Made by a program: the position numbers and the translations under genes. 64,000 nucleotides of DNA. It comes from DAHUXN01 sp963811805 (lineage in GTDB: Bacteria > Acidobacteriota > Terriglobia > Acidiferrales > UBA7541). This document shows positions 52,938 through 62,177 of this stretch, piece by piece. The notes under the pieces are model-generated. The model was given only the letters and a program-made list of their open reading frames with translations. It was not told where the DNA came from and made no database searches. Where the stretch lies: NCBI GenBank assembly GCA_963811805.1, contig CAWESU010000002.1, forward strand, positions 372,001-436,000. Reading direction: 5' to 3'. How positions within the stretch are numbered: position 1 is the first letter of the stretch; the number at the start of each line of letters is the position of its first letter.

Positions 52938-55177
52938 CACTGCACCTGAATGCTTGCCGTTCCGCTGCTCATCACAATCGGCCTTTGCTGCGAATCGCGC
53001 GCGTTCACCTGCAAGATCTGCAGCTGCGATGTTCCCGGCGCCAGCGCCTTGATCACGACGCCGATCAGTGTTCCGGTGCCGCTGATGCCCGGCGTATTCG
53101 GGCGCCGCGTGGCCGAGATCACCACCTGCCCTTGTTGTTGGTTTTCCTGATGGACGATCGCAATCTCCTGCGTCCCGCCGGAGAGGAATCCGCCGTCACG
53201 AATATCCTCCACCTGAATCACCGCCGGGTTGTATTGCAGCAGCAGCGGAATCGAGTAAAGGTCCTGCACGTTGTCCACGGCCAAGCCGATGGTCATCGTA
53301 TCGCCAGCTTTCATCGAAACGGTCGCGGGCTGGAACTGCAGCGCCGCCGGTTGCGCTGCCGCCGCCTGCGGTGCCGTTGCCTGATTGTCGCCTTGCGGTT
53401 TGCTCGGAGCGGGACTTTCTGCCGCCTGCGTCTGGAAGCCGTCCATGCCGGTCGGATATACGCGCAGATTCGTCTCCGTGCCCGCCGCCAGCGTCCTCAA
53501 ATCGTCCGCCGTGATGGTCGGCATCCTCACCACGTGCGGCGTCACCGCGATCAATATCTCGTCGTCTTGCGTTGTGATGTCTTGGCTCGAGAAAAAGTAA
53601 CGCAAAAATGGGATATTCGCCAATCCGGGCCAGCCGCTCAAGCTTTTCGTTTGCGAGCTGGTAATCAGTCCGCCGAGGATGCTCACTTCGCCGTCCTGCA
53701 GCCGCACTTCATGCTCGATCTTTCGCTGCCCGATGATCGGCTCCGTGATTCCGCCGATATTCTCTTCGCCGGTGATCGACGACACGTCCACGGTCATCTT
53801 CAAGCTCACCGATCCATCCGGATGAATCCGCGGCGTCACCTCAACGTTCACGCCGACCTCCTGATATTGAAACTGCGTGTTCACCAGCGGACTCACTCCT
53901 GCCGTGCCCGTCACACCGACGCCGGCCTGGAAGCTTCCCGTTGCGACCGGCACTTTCTCGCCGATGTTCAGCTTCGCCACCGCCCCATCTAAGATGCGCA
54001 CCGTCGGGTCCTGAATGATCTTCGTCGTGCTGTCGGTAAGCAACGCGTTCAGCGTCGCGCCCGGCAACGTCAGACTGTAATCTGCGCTCGAAAGGTGCAC
54101 GTTCAGCGGAATCGACGGTGTGCTGCTCGTTGAAGTCGTCGAGGTAGTGCTGGTGCTCGAGGTCGGCAGTCCCGTGAACGCCAGCGTCGCGCTTTGTCCC
54201 GGCTGGATGCCCAAAGTTCGCTCATGATCCAGTTGCGCTTCCAGCACGTCCACTTGCAGCACCACCTCCGGCTTTGGCTTATCGATGCTCTCGATGATCT
54301 TGCTCGCGAGCATCAGCGCGGCGGGCGTCGCGCGGATCACGATGGCGTTGTCGTCGGCCACCTGCTGCACTCGCGGCGTATCCAGCAGCTGCCGTATTAA
54401 GTTCACCACCTCCGTCAGCTCCTGCGGTGTCGTCGTGTTGCGCAAATAAAACGTCTGAACCTCTTCGTCTTGCAGAGCGCGCCGCTTTTCCGGGTTGTCC
54501 TGCGCCACCAAAATGATGTTGCTCGTCACCGGCTTCCAGAACGCCCCGCTTTCCAGAGACACCGCATCCAACGCCTGTTCGAGCGTCACATCACTAAAAT
54601 CGGCGGTGACGGGACGTGATGTAAAGGAAGGATCGAAAATCACGCTGATTCCCGCCATTTGCCCGATCGCGTCGAAAATCATGTGCGGGTCCGCGTTCGG
54701 AAACTTCAAGTTGATCGGCTCGCGCGACAGCGGCTTCAGCACCGGCGGCGCGGACATCAGACCCGTGTCTTCCGGCGGCGCCACGCCTACCGGCTTCGGT
54801 TCCTCCGCTCGTTTCGCCTTGGCCAGCAGGTCCAGCGCTTTTTGCGCGTCCTGCTGCGCGATGCTGCTCGAGGGATCCAGCGCCTCGGCCTTCTGGAACT
54901 CCGAAAGCGCCAGCTCGAACTCGCCCTTATTCATCGCCTTTTCGCCCTGCTCTACGTGGAACTGTCCGGCTTCGAAGTGTGCCCGCATGTCGCGCAGTTT
55001 GTATTCCGCATCCAGCGGGTCGCGCTTCACCGCCTTGTCGTAGGCCACCACGGCGGAGTCGTAATCGCCAGCGGCTTCCTCTTTTTGAGCGGCGTTGTAT
55101 TGCTGGTTCCTGTGGGTGCAGCCGGCCATCGCAACGGCGGCAAACGTCACAAAAGACGCGATTAAGACACGGCGCAC
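52937..55177 (-). CDS. Secretin (GspD-like) with TPR and cohesin-like domains
   Basis: 746 residues. Lipoprotein signal with lipobox MAGC near residue 20, TPR-like helices (about 25-140; AGDYDSAVVAYDKAVKRDPL), secretin N-domains (about 155-310), the secretin core (about 400-575; GGLITSSQTKSLSGWPGLAN) and a C-terminal cohesin-like beta domain (about 625-746; TMTIGLAVDNVQDLYSIPLL). This domain order differs from classical GspD, which has no TPR or cohesin, but resembles PilQ/GspD-like proteins of Acidobacteriota. Start GTG 55177 is preferred because GGCGGAGGGAGCA is directly upstream. Confidence 0.88.
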   Translation of the reverse strand: MRRVLIASFVTFAAVAMAGCTHRNQQYNAAQKEEAAGDYDSAVVAYDKAVKRDPLDAEYKLRDMRAHFEAGQFHVEQGEKAMNKGEFELALSEFQKAEALDPSSSIAQQDAQKALDLLAKAKRAEEPKPVGVAPPEDTGLMSAPPVLKPLSREPINLKFPNADPHMIFDAIGQMAGISVIFDPSFTSRPVTADFSDVTLEQALDAVSLESGAFWKPVTSNIILVAQDNPEKRRALQDEEVQTFYLRNTTTPQELTEVVNLIRQLLDTPRVQQVADDNAIVIRATPAALMLASKIIESIDKPKPEVVLQVDVLEAQLDHERTLGIQPGQSATLAFTGLPTSSTSTTSTTSTSSTPSIPLNVHLSSADYSLTLPGATLNALLTDSTTKIIQDPTVRILDGAVAKLNIGEKVPVATGSFQAGVGVTGTAGVSPLVNTQFQYQEVGVNVEVTPRIHPDGSVSLKMTVDVSSITGEENIGGITEPIIGQRKIEHEVRLQDGEVSILGGLITSSQTKSLSGWPGLANIPFLRYFFSSQDITTQDDEILIAVTPHVVRMPTITADDLRTLAAGTETNLRVYPTGMDGFQTQAAESPAPSKPQGDNQATAPQAAAAQPAALQFQPATVSMKAGDTMTIGLAVDNVQDLYSIPLLLQYNPAVIQVEDIRDGGFLSGGTQEIAIVHQENQQQGQVVISATRRPNTPGISGTGTLIGVVIKALAPGTSQLQILQVNARDSQQRPIVMSSGTASIQVQ

Positions 55178-55360
55178 TGCTCCCTCCGCCAAAATTGAAT
55201 TTATCCGGTAGTCTAGCATTCACACTAGGATGCAACAACAAAACCGCGCGTTGTCGTTACAATTGTGTGACTGCCTAATCGGACACCACCGCCCGGTGCC
55301 AAACCCCGGCCTCGTCGCCCTCGCTTGCTCGCTCCTGCTTCGCCGGATATCATACGAACG

Positions 55361-55861
55361 GTGACGCCCTCAACGAAGCCCTCGGCGAAAAAGAAAGACG
55401 CTCTCGCGGTCAAAATCGCCGCTCAAAATCGCGCCGCCTCCTACAATTACGAACTGCTCGACCGTTTCGAGGCCGGCATGGTTCTCGTCGGCACGGAAGT
55501 AAAGACCTTGCGGGAAGGGAAGGGCGCCCTCCGCGACGCCTATGCCGAAGTCAAAAATGGCGAAATCTGGTTAATGAATTGTCACATTCCTGAATATCGC
55601 CCCGGCGGTCCGTGGAATCACGGCCCCTTGCGTCCGCGCAAGCTCTTGCTCAATCGCCGCGAAATCAATAAATTGAGCGGCCAAGTCCAGCAAAAAGGCC
55701 TTACCCTCATACCGTTGAAAATTTATTTTCGCGACGGCATGGCAAAATGTGAACTCGCACTCGCCCGCGGCAAAAAATTCTGGGATCGCCGCCGCGCCGA
55801 GCGCGAAAAAGAAGACAAACGCGAAGCCAGAGAAGCGATGAACCGCCACAAGCGGTATTGA
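55361..55861 (+). CDS. smpB: SsrA-binding protein SmpB
   Basis: 166 residues; binds tmRNA and directs trans-translation to rescue stalled ribosomes. Motifs: NYELLDRFEAGMVLVGTEVK, LREGKGALRDAYAEVKNGEI, and the basic C-terminal tail rich in Arg and Lys (REAREAMNRHKRY). The GTG at 55361 gives the usual length; TTG 55325 is further upstream. It is followed after 9 bp by pepA and is divergent from the secretin. Confidence 0.94.
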   Translation: MTPSTKPSAKKKDALAVKIAAQNRAASYNYELLDRFEAGMVLVGTEVKTLREGKGALRDAYAEVKNGEIWLMNCHIPEYRPGGPWNHGPLRPRKLLLNRREINKLSGQVQQKGLTLIPLKIYFRDGMAKCELALARGKKFWDRRRAEREKEDKREAREAMNRHKRY

Positions 55862-55870
55862 AAGGGGAAC

Positions 55871-57364
55871 ATGCGCATAGAATTTGAGGCTCAGCCGTAT
55901 TCATCGGTTTCTACAGATGCAGTAGTTGCCTACGTTTTTGGTGATAAAGAAGCTTCCATCGTAGGGCCTATCGCCGAGCTCGATCGCTCCGTCGGCGGCA
56001 AGATCAAGCCCTTGGCCGATTCCGGCGAGCTCACCGGCAAGACTCTGGAAATGGTTCTCATTCATTACCCGCAAGGCCTCGCCGCGAAAAAACTCCTTCT
56101 CGTCGGCGCCGGAAAACCCGCCAAATTCTCCCACGCCGAGCTTCGCAAAATCGCCGGCGCCGCGCTCCGCTACTTGCGCTCCCGCGGAGTGAAATCCTTC
56201 GCATTTCTCGCTGGCGAAAACGAACGCACTCCCGCCGCCGCGCAGGCCATCGTCGAAGGCCTGCTGCACTCCGAGTACGACTCCGACAAATACCAGACCG
56301 ACAAAAAGCCCGACCGCACCATCGACCGCGTCACCCTCGCCGGCTTTCCAGCCGCTTCCCGCGCCGCCGTCGAAGCCGCCATCGAGCGCGGCAAAATCAT
56401 CGGCGAATCCGAAAATTTCGCCCGCGACATGATCAACGAGCCTTCCAATCGCCTCACTCCGCGCATGCTCGCCTCTCGCGCCGAAGCTATGGCCAAGGAA
56501 GCGGGCCTCGAAGTCGATATCCTTGACGAAAAGCGCATCGCCGAACTCAAGATGGGCGCCCTTCTCGGCGTCGCGCAAGGCAGCGTCGAGCCGCCGCGCC
56601 TCATCGTCGTGCGTTACCGTCCCGCTCAGAAAAAAGAGGGCGCTCCCGTTCTCGCTCTCGTCGGCAAAGCCGTCACCTTCGACACTGGCGGCATCTCCAT
56701 CAAGCCCGCCCTAAACATGGAAGAAATGAAGACCGACATGAGCGGCGGCGCCACCATGCTCGCCGTGCTGCGCGCCCTCGCGCGCCTCAAGCCTTCCATC
56801 GAAGTCATGGCCGTCGTCCCGGCCACAGAAAACATGCCCGGCGGGCACGCGCAAAAGCCCGGCGACGTGCAAATCGCCATGTCCGGCAAATCCATCGAAG
56901 TGATTAACACCGACGCGGAAGGCCGCCTCATTCTCGCCGACGCAATCTGCTACGCGAAAAAGCTCGGCGCCACGCATCTCATCGACGCCGCAACGCTCAC
57001 CGGCGCCATCGTCGTCGCCCTCGCCAACGTCAACGTCGGTGCCTTCGGCACGCCGCGCGAATTCCTCGATCGCGTGCTCGAAAGCGCTCGCGCCGCCGGC
57101 GAAAAAATGTGGCCCATGCCCATCGACGACGAATACGAAGAGATGATCAAGAGCAAGATCGCCGACATTCGCAACACCGGCAGCGGCAAGGGCGGCGGCG
57201 CCATCACCGCCGCGTGGTTCATCAAGGAGTTCGTCGACGACACGCCCTGGGTTCACCTCGACATCGCCGGCACCGCCTGGCTCGACGAGAAGAAGCCTTG
57301 GGCTGCCCCCGGCCCCACCGGCGTCGCCATCCGCACCCTCATCGACTTCGCCCTGAAAATGTGA
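55871..57364 (+). CDS. pepA: Leucyl aminopeptidase (M17)
   Basis: 497 residues. N-terminal alpha/beta domain (about 1-165), then the catalytic M17 domain with Lys in VGKAVTFDTGGISIKPA, Asp/Glu metal ligands in MKTDMSGGATMLAVL, and the signature NTDAEGRLILADAICYA. Two-metal cytosolic exopeptidase that removes N-terminal residues. AAGGGGAAC is just ahead of ATG 55871. Possibly co-transcribed with smpB. Confidence 0.95.
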   Translation: MRIEFEAQPYSSVSTDAVVAYVFGDKEASIVGPIAELDRSVGGKIKPLADSGELTGKTLEMVLIHYPQGLAAKKLLLVGAGKPAKFSHAELRKIAGAALRYLRSRGVKSFAFLAGENERTPAAAQAIVEGLLHSEYDSDKYQTDKKPDRTIDRVTLAGFPAASRAAVEAAIERGKIIGESENFARDMINEPSNRLTPRMLASRAEAMAKEAGLEVDILDEKRIAELKMGALLGVAQGSVEPPRLIVVRYRPAQKKEGAPVLALVGKAVTFDTGGISIKPALNMEEMKTDMSGGATMLAVLRALARLKPSIEVMAVVPATENMPGGHAQKPGDVQIAMSGKSIEVINTDAEGRLILADAICYAKKLGATHLIDAATLTGAIVVALANVNVGAFGTPREFLDRVLESARAAGEKMWPMPIDDEYEEMIKSKIADIRNTGSGKGGGAITAAWFIKEFVDDTPWVHLDIAGTAWLDEKKPWAAPGPTGVAIRTLIDFALKM

Positions 57365-57784
57365 CACGTAGTTCGTGTCATCCTGCTTGCGCTGAGCGAA
57401 TTTACGAAGGCAGGCGCTGCGTTCTGCGCGGCGCCGAAGGATCTCGCCTTGGTGTTTGCACTTGGTAGCGCAGAGCTTCGCGCCTTTCGAACTCTATGGC
57501 TCTTTGTCTTTTGGAGTGCGGCAGGCATGACGCCACTTTGCGGAGGTCTACGCCTCTTCAGTTCGTAGGGGCGCTGCTTGCTGCGCCCGTCGCGACTCTC
57601 CGAGTCGCGGTTACATCTTCTCCGGCGCGCCGATTCCCAGCAGCGCCATCGCGGTTCCGCGCCCCGCCCCGATTTGTCATTCCGAGCGAGAATGCGACGA
57701 GCATCCGACGAGGAATCTGCTGTTGCTTTTCAGTTGCGGGAATAAAGCCGTAACGCTCGGGCGGAGATAGAGCCGCGCACTCGA
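57365..57784. other. Intergenic region with dispersed-repeat-like DNA
   Basis: 420 bp between convergent pepA and the peroxiredoxin gene. It holds GTCATTCCGAGCGAGAATGC (from 57676) ending in GAGGAATCTGC, and GTCATCCTGCTTGCGCTGAG (from 57377) ending in GAAGGATCT. Both resemble dispersed intergenic repeats. A remnant of an argS 3' end is at 57611. No gene is supported. Confidence 0.45.
57611..57652 (-). pseudogene. Remnant resembling the 3' end of argS
   Basis: On the minus strand the DNA reads AMALLGIGAPEKM-stop. The intact argS at 58409 ends AALELLGIEAPEKM-stop. Nothing upstream continues the match far, so this is a short decayed duplicate, 0.8 kb from the functional end. The peroxiredoxin gene lies between the two. 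Confidence 0.5.
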
Positions 57785-58384
57785 TTATTCCTTTTTGTCT
57801 TCCGGTTGGCGCACGCCGAAATGAATCGAATTCCGCACCGCGCTGAAGAAGTTCCCAGGGCGGGGAATCAAAGCCCGCCGCGTTGGCGAAATAGGATTTT
57901 CTCCGCTTAACAACTGGACAATCTCGGAAGCTGGCACGCGTGAAGCGACTTCATCCACCGAAACGTAGCGAACGATCCGTCCGGGATCCAGAATGAACAC
58001 CGCAGGTTTGGCGATGCCGCCCTTCTCGCGCGCGTTGTAGACGCCCCACTGGCGCACAACCATCCGCTGCGCATCGCACAAGATGGGGAAAGGCAGGCCG
58101 AGTTTATCTCGCACCGATTGTGATTTTTCCGGCCCGTCCACCGAAAGAGCCGCCAAGTCTGTGCCCGTCGCGCGGATTTCGGAATAATATTCGCGATAGT
58201 CCGCCAACTGGCGGAGGCAAAATGGTCACCAATGCCCGCGATAAAAGAGCAGAACGAGCGGGCCCGAGGCGCAAAGTTCCGACAATCGTCGCGGCGTCTC
58301 GGTCGAATCTGAAAGCTCAAAATCGGGAGCGGCTTCGCCCGGCTGTGGCGGCGCCTCGCGATTTGGCGTTGCGGGGGTTGCCAT
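57785..58384 (-). CDS. Peroxiredoxin-like protein with in-frame TGA (candidate selenoprotein)
   Basis: Read through one TGA, this frame gives 199 residues of the AhpC/TSA (redoxin) fold. Residues about 15-52 are the first strands (PGEAAPDFELSDSTETPRRL, PLVLLFYRGHW), residue 53 is TGA, and residues 54 on continue PFCLRQLADYREYYSEIRAT, then GLPFPILCDAQRMVVRQWGV. In relatives the motif is RGxWCPxC, so the TGA stands exactly at the redox Cys and would give a UxxC motif if read as selenocysteine. A stem-loop immediately after it supports this. The alternative is a Cys-to-stop mutation. It starts 24 bp after argS and is probably co-transcribed. Without recoding, annotation would yield only the C-terminal 140 residues from TTG 58207. 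Confidence 0.75.
58200..58228 (-). promoter_or_regulatory. Candidate bacterial SECIS element
   Basis: On the minus strand, TGA (58226-58228) is followed by 16 nt, then a loop AGTT closed by a perfect 6-bp stem TCCGCC/GGCGGA (58200-58215). Bacterial SECIS elements need a small apical loop with a G in its first two positions at roughly 16-37 nt from the UGA; both conditions are met at the lower limit of distance. The stem is short and lies in coding sequence, as expected. Confidence 0.6.
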
Positions 58385-58408
58385 GTTCACTCTTATGAAG
58401 ATCGACCT

Positions 58409-60460
58409 CTACATCTTTTCCGGCGCCTCAATTCCCAGCAACTCCAGCGCCGCAAGGAGTTGTCGTTCAACCAGCGAGGTCAGCGACAAAAGAAATTGCT
58501 TCGTCACCGCGTCTTCTTCCGAAAGAATATGATGCTTGTGGTAGAACACGTTGAACGCCTGCGCCAGCTCAAACGCATACTTCGCCACAAACGCCGGCTC
58601 CTGCGCATTCACCGCTGCCTCGATTCGCGTGTCCAGCGACCCCGCGAGCAACAGCAATTCCCATAGGTCATCGCTCTTTAGCGGTTTGAATAATTCCGTC
58701 GCTCGCGCGGCTTCTGCGTTCGTTTCAGAAGCATCAAGCCGAATTTCCGTTTTCGATACCGGAGCTTCGTTTCTCCCAAGAGCATCAAGCGAAAATGTCG
58801 GCTCCTGCTCCTGCATCTTCCGGAAGATATTCTTGGCTCGCACCACCGCATACTGCACGTACGGCCCCGTCTCGCCCTCAAAGCTCAGCGCATCCTTGAA
58901 ATCGAACGCGATAATCGTCGACCGCGTGTACTTCAGCAGAAAATACCGCAGCGCGCCCATCGCAATCGCATGCGCCACCTGCGTCCGTTCCACATCCGAA
59001 AAATCCCGGTGCCGCGCGTCCACTTCCGCCAGCGCGTGCTTCTCCATCTGGTCCAGCAAATCGTCCGCCTTCACGCCCTGCCCTTTGCGCCCGCTCATCT
59101 CGATGTACGGCCGCTTGGCGTCCTCTTCCGTCACCGTGTAGCCCAGCTCCACCGCGCATCGCGGCGTCAACCCCACCACGTCGTACGCGATATGCACCAA
59201 ATGATCCGCCTGTTTCTCGAATCCCAGCGCCCGCAATCCCTCCCGCACCACTTGCTGCGGATATTTCTGCCGCGAATCAATCACGTTGAAAACTTCCTGC
59301 GCATCTCCAAATGTCGGCACGGCTCCGCCCGATTTCTGCCCGTGCATCGAAGTCACCCACGCCACATGCCCGTCGGGATGCTCGTGAAAACGCGCATACA
59401 GAAAATCGCGCTCCAGCAGCCCAAATTTCCACAGATGGTACGCAATGTCCTTCCCGACGTACGTCACCGTGCCATTCGACCGCACAATAATTTTCGCTTC
59501 CGCCTCCGCGCCTTCCGCCGTCTCCGCGTCGCTCTCCGTCGCATCGCCCAGCGGCATAATCCAGCAGCCCGCCTGTTTTCCAGACGTCGCCATGCGAATC
59601 GCGCCGCGCTCGCGCAGCATCTGAAACGCCGCGTCCCAGAATTTCATCCCCAGCACTTCGCTCTCGCGCGACAGCAAATCGTAATCGATTCCCAGCCGGT
59701 CCATCGTCTTCAAATGCGTGTGCAGAATCGTCGTCGACACAAACTCCGCCATCTCCGCCACCGCGCCGTGCCCCTCTTCAATCTCCTTCATGATCTGCCC
59801 GCGCAACGCCAGCCGCGTCTTGTCTTCCGCCAGCCACTGCGTCACCCACGCATACAAATCCCAGCAGTAATAATCGAATCGCGGCTCCGTCCGCGCCGCC
59901 AGCGCCCGCACCTCCGCCAGCGAAAGCTTGTCGCGATGCATGAATCCCAGAATCACGTCCGCGACTTGCACGCCCGTGTTGTCGATATAATTCTGCACTT
60001 CCACGCGCCGCCCCGCGTGCCGCAGCAGCCGCACGAACGTGTCCCCAATCACGGCGTTGCGCAGATGCCCTATATGCGCGGCCTTATTGGGATTGATCGC
60101 CGTGTGCTCCACGATGGCCTTCGGCGCATCCGCGCGCGCAGCAGCCGGCTCGCGTCGCGCGTCCGCAATCGCCGCCACAAAAAACGCCCCGCGGTCCAGG
60201 AACGCATTCAAGTATCCGCCACCCGCAACCTCAATCCGCTCCACGCCCTCGATTTTCCCAATCTCCGCCGCAATCTCCTGCGCGATCTGCCGCGGCGCGC
60301 GCTTCAGCCGTTTCGCTAGCTCGAAGCACACCGGCGACGCCACTTCGCCCATCTCGATCTTCGGTGGACGCTCCGTCACCACATTCACGCTCTCGCCGTA
60401 CTTCGCGCGAACGAACGCCGTCAGCGCCTCCCGCACTCTTTTATCGATGGCTTGGTACAC
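58409..60460 (-). CDS. argS: Arginyl-tRNA synthetase
   Basis: 683 residues, class I synthetase. N-terminal Add1 domain (about 1-90), the HIGH motif in NKAAHIGHLRNAVIGD, the catalytic core with MSGRKGQGVKADDLL where many ArgS proteins have KMSKS-like sequence, and a C-terminal anticodon domain (about 545-683; GPYVQYAVVRAKNIFRKM). It is longer than the typical 560-590 residues, owing mainly to an insertion in the catalytic domain (about 310-345; DATESDAETAEGAEAEAK). Confidence 0.95.
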   Translation of the reverse strand: MYQAIDKRVREALTAFVRAKYGESVNVVTERPPKIEMGEVASPVCFELAKRLKRAPRQIAQEIAAEIGKIEGVERIEVAGGGYLNAFLDRGAFFVAAIADARREPAAARADAPKAIVEHTAINPNKAAHIGHLRNAVIGDTFVRLLRHAGRRVEVQNYIDNTGVQVADVILGFMHRDKLSLAEVRALAARTEPRFDYYCWDLYAWVTQWLAEDKTRLALRGQIMKEIEEGHGAVAEMAEFVSTTILHTHLKTMDRLGIDYDLLSRESEVLGMKFWDAAFQMLRERGAIRMATSGKQAGCWIMPLGDATESDAETAEGAEAEAKIIVRSNGTVTYVGKDIAYHLWKFGLLERDFLYARFHEHPDGHVAWVTSMHGQKSGGAVPTFGDAQEVFNVIDSRQKYPQQVVREGLRALGFEKQADHLVHIAYDVVGLTPRCAVELGYTVTEEDAKRPYIEMSGRKGQGVKADDLLDQMEKHALAEVDARHRDFSDVERTQVAHAIAMGALRYFLLKYTRSTIIAFDFKDALSFEGETGPYVQYAVVRAKNIFRKMQEQEPTFSLDALGRNEAPVSKTEIRLDASETNAEAARATELFKPLKSDDLWELLLLAGSLDTRIEAAVNAQEPAFVAKYAFELAQAFNVFYHKHHILSEEDAVTKQFLLSLTSLVERQLLAALELLGIEAPEKM

Positions 60461-60556
60461 GTTCCTCTTTTCTCTTCAGCAGCTTCGCAGAACTTCACAG
60501 AAAAAGGAAAGCGATTATAGGAACTTGGTGCACGTCAGTCAAAAAAGTGAGTGCCC

Positions 60557-60748
60557 TCACGAGTTAGTGCGGTCGAACCACTTGCTTAGCGCGTGAGAGA
60601 GGCTGCGTAGCAAGCCGGGAGACAGGAGTAGAACGCTAATAAAGCCCAGAAAGGCCGCAATATCAGCGTGGGAAGTGAAAAACACCAAGAAAGTATCGGC
60701 GGTCAAAAGAAACATCCCCGCAGCGAAGCAGCTCCGAACCCAACGCAT
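60557..60748 (-). CDS. Possible small two-helix membrane protein
   Basis: Up to 63 residues with two hydrophobic segments (MFLLTADTFLVFFTS and ADIAAFLGFISVLLLSPGLL) and a basic end (ALSKWFDRTNS). No family is recognised, and neither ATG 60748 nor ATG 60715 has a clear ribosome site. It is included because the hydrophobic pattern is regular and the region between argS and larC has no other content. Confidence 0.35.
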   Translation of the reverse strand: MRWVRSCFAAGMFLLTADTFLVFFTSHADIAAFLGFISVLLLSPGLLRSLSHALSKWFDRTNS

Positions 60749-60934
60749 GCACGAAGACTATCGCGCCGGTCTTCCGGAATCAACCTCAGCAGTGCGGACG
60801 CAGCCCAAAGCCTCATCGCGCACCGAATTGACACCTTTTCCAGCGCAGTTTACTATCTGTTCTTCTCTTTTTTCTCGGAGCACATTGTCACTCGCTCCGC
60901 TTGGGTTGCGCATCACCCGGATTCGCCAAACGAA

Positions 60935-62131
60935 ATGAAACTCGCTTACTTCGACTGTTTTTCCGGTATCAGCGGCGACATGGTCCTCGGCGCCCTCGTC
61001 GACGCCGGCCTCGACATCCGCCAGCTCGAAGCCGAGCTGCGCAAACTGCCGCTCGATTCCTGGACCATCTCCGCCGAGCGCGTCAAGCGCAAAGCCATCG
61101 CTGCCACAAAAGTTCACGTCGAAGCCGGCCCGCAGCATCACCATCGCCATCTCTCTGACATCTTGAAAATGATCGACGCCGCCTCGCTCTCCCCGCGCGC
61201 CGCCGAAAACGCTCGCAAAATGTTTCGCCGCCTCGGCGAAGCCGAAGCCAAAGTCCACAACATTTCCATCGAAAAAGTTCATTTCCACGAAGTCGGTGCT
61301 GTCGACTCCATCATCGACATCGTCGGCTCCGCCATCGGCTTCGATCTTCTCGGCATCACCGGATTCTCCTGCTCCGCCCTCGACGTCGGCTCCGGCCGCG
61401 TGCAAACCGAACACGGCGTCCTCCCCGTTCCTGCGCCCGCCACTGCCGACCTTCTCCGCGGCGCGCCCACATTTTCCAGCGGCGTCCAAAAAGAACTCGT
61501 CACCCCCACCGGCGCGGCCATCGCCACCACGCTTTCGTCCTCCTATGGAAAAATGCCGCCCATGCAGCTCACCGCCGTCGGCTACGGCGCTGGCTCCGCC
61601 GATCTCGCCGAGCAAGCCAATGTCCTCCGCATACTCATCGGCGAGTCCGTCGCGCAAGAAGTTTCCGCGGCCAGCCCCGAATCCATCGTCTCCGTCATCG
61701 AAACCAATCTCGACGACATGAGCCCGCAAATTTACGGCTATTTTGTCGAACGCGCCCTGGCCGCCGGCGCTCTCGACGTCTTTTCCACGCCCGTGCAAAT
61801 GAAAAAAAATCGCCCCGGCCAGCTCGTCAGTATCCTCTGCGACGTCTCCAATCGCAGCCGCCTCATCGACCTCATCTTTCACGAGACCACCACCATCGGC
61901 GTCCGCACTCACGAAGTCCATCGCCAAACCTTGAATCGCGAAACCGTGCCCGTCGAAACGCCGCTCGGCTCGATTCGCATGAAAATCTCGCGCCTCAATG
62001 GCACGATCCTGAATGCCGCTCCCGAATACGAAGATTGCCAGCGCATCGCCGTGCAGAAAGGCGTTCCGCTCAAGCAGGTGCTCTCGGCTGCCAATTTCCA
62101 TTTTCAGAAACTGGGCGAATCGCCGAAATAG
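60935..62131 (+). CDS. larC: LarC, nickel-pincer cofactor synthesis protein
   Basis: 398 residues, DUF111/LarC family. Start motif KLAYFDCFSGISGDMVLGAL, then the region KVHFHEVGAVDSIIDIVGSA, and EDCQRIAVQKGVPLKQVL at the end. LarC inserts nickel in the pincer cofactor of lactate racemase, together with LarB and LarE; neither is in this window, so this gene stands apart from its usual operon. ATG 60935 gives the standard N-terminus; the open frame upstream to 60668 has no family match. Confidence 0.92.
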   Translation: MKLAYFDCFSGISGDMVLGALVDAGLDIRQLEAELRKLPLDSWTISAERVKRKAIAATKVHVEAGPQHHHRHLSDILKMIDAASLSPRAAENARKMFRRLGEAEAKVHNISIEKVHFHEVGAVDSIIDIVGSAIGFDLLGITGFSCSALDVGSGRVQTEHGVLPVPAPATADLLRGAPTFSSGVQKELVTPTGAAIATTLSSSYGKMPPMQLTAVGYGAGSADLAEQANVLRILIGESVAQEVSAASPESIVSVIETNLDDMSPQIYGYFVERALAAGALDVFSTPVQMKKNRPGQLVSILCDVSNRSRLIDLIFHETTTIGVRTHEVHRQTLNRETVPVETPLGSIRMKISRLNGTILNAAPEYEDCQRIAVQKGVPLKQVLSAANFHFQKLGESPK

Positions 62132-62177
62132 CGCCATGACAATACTCACGTGATCAAATTCACATGACCAAATTGAA

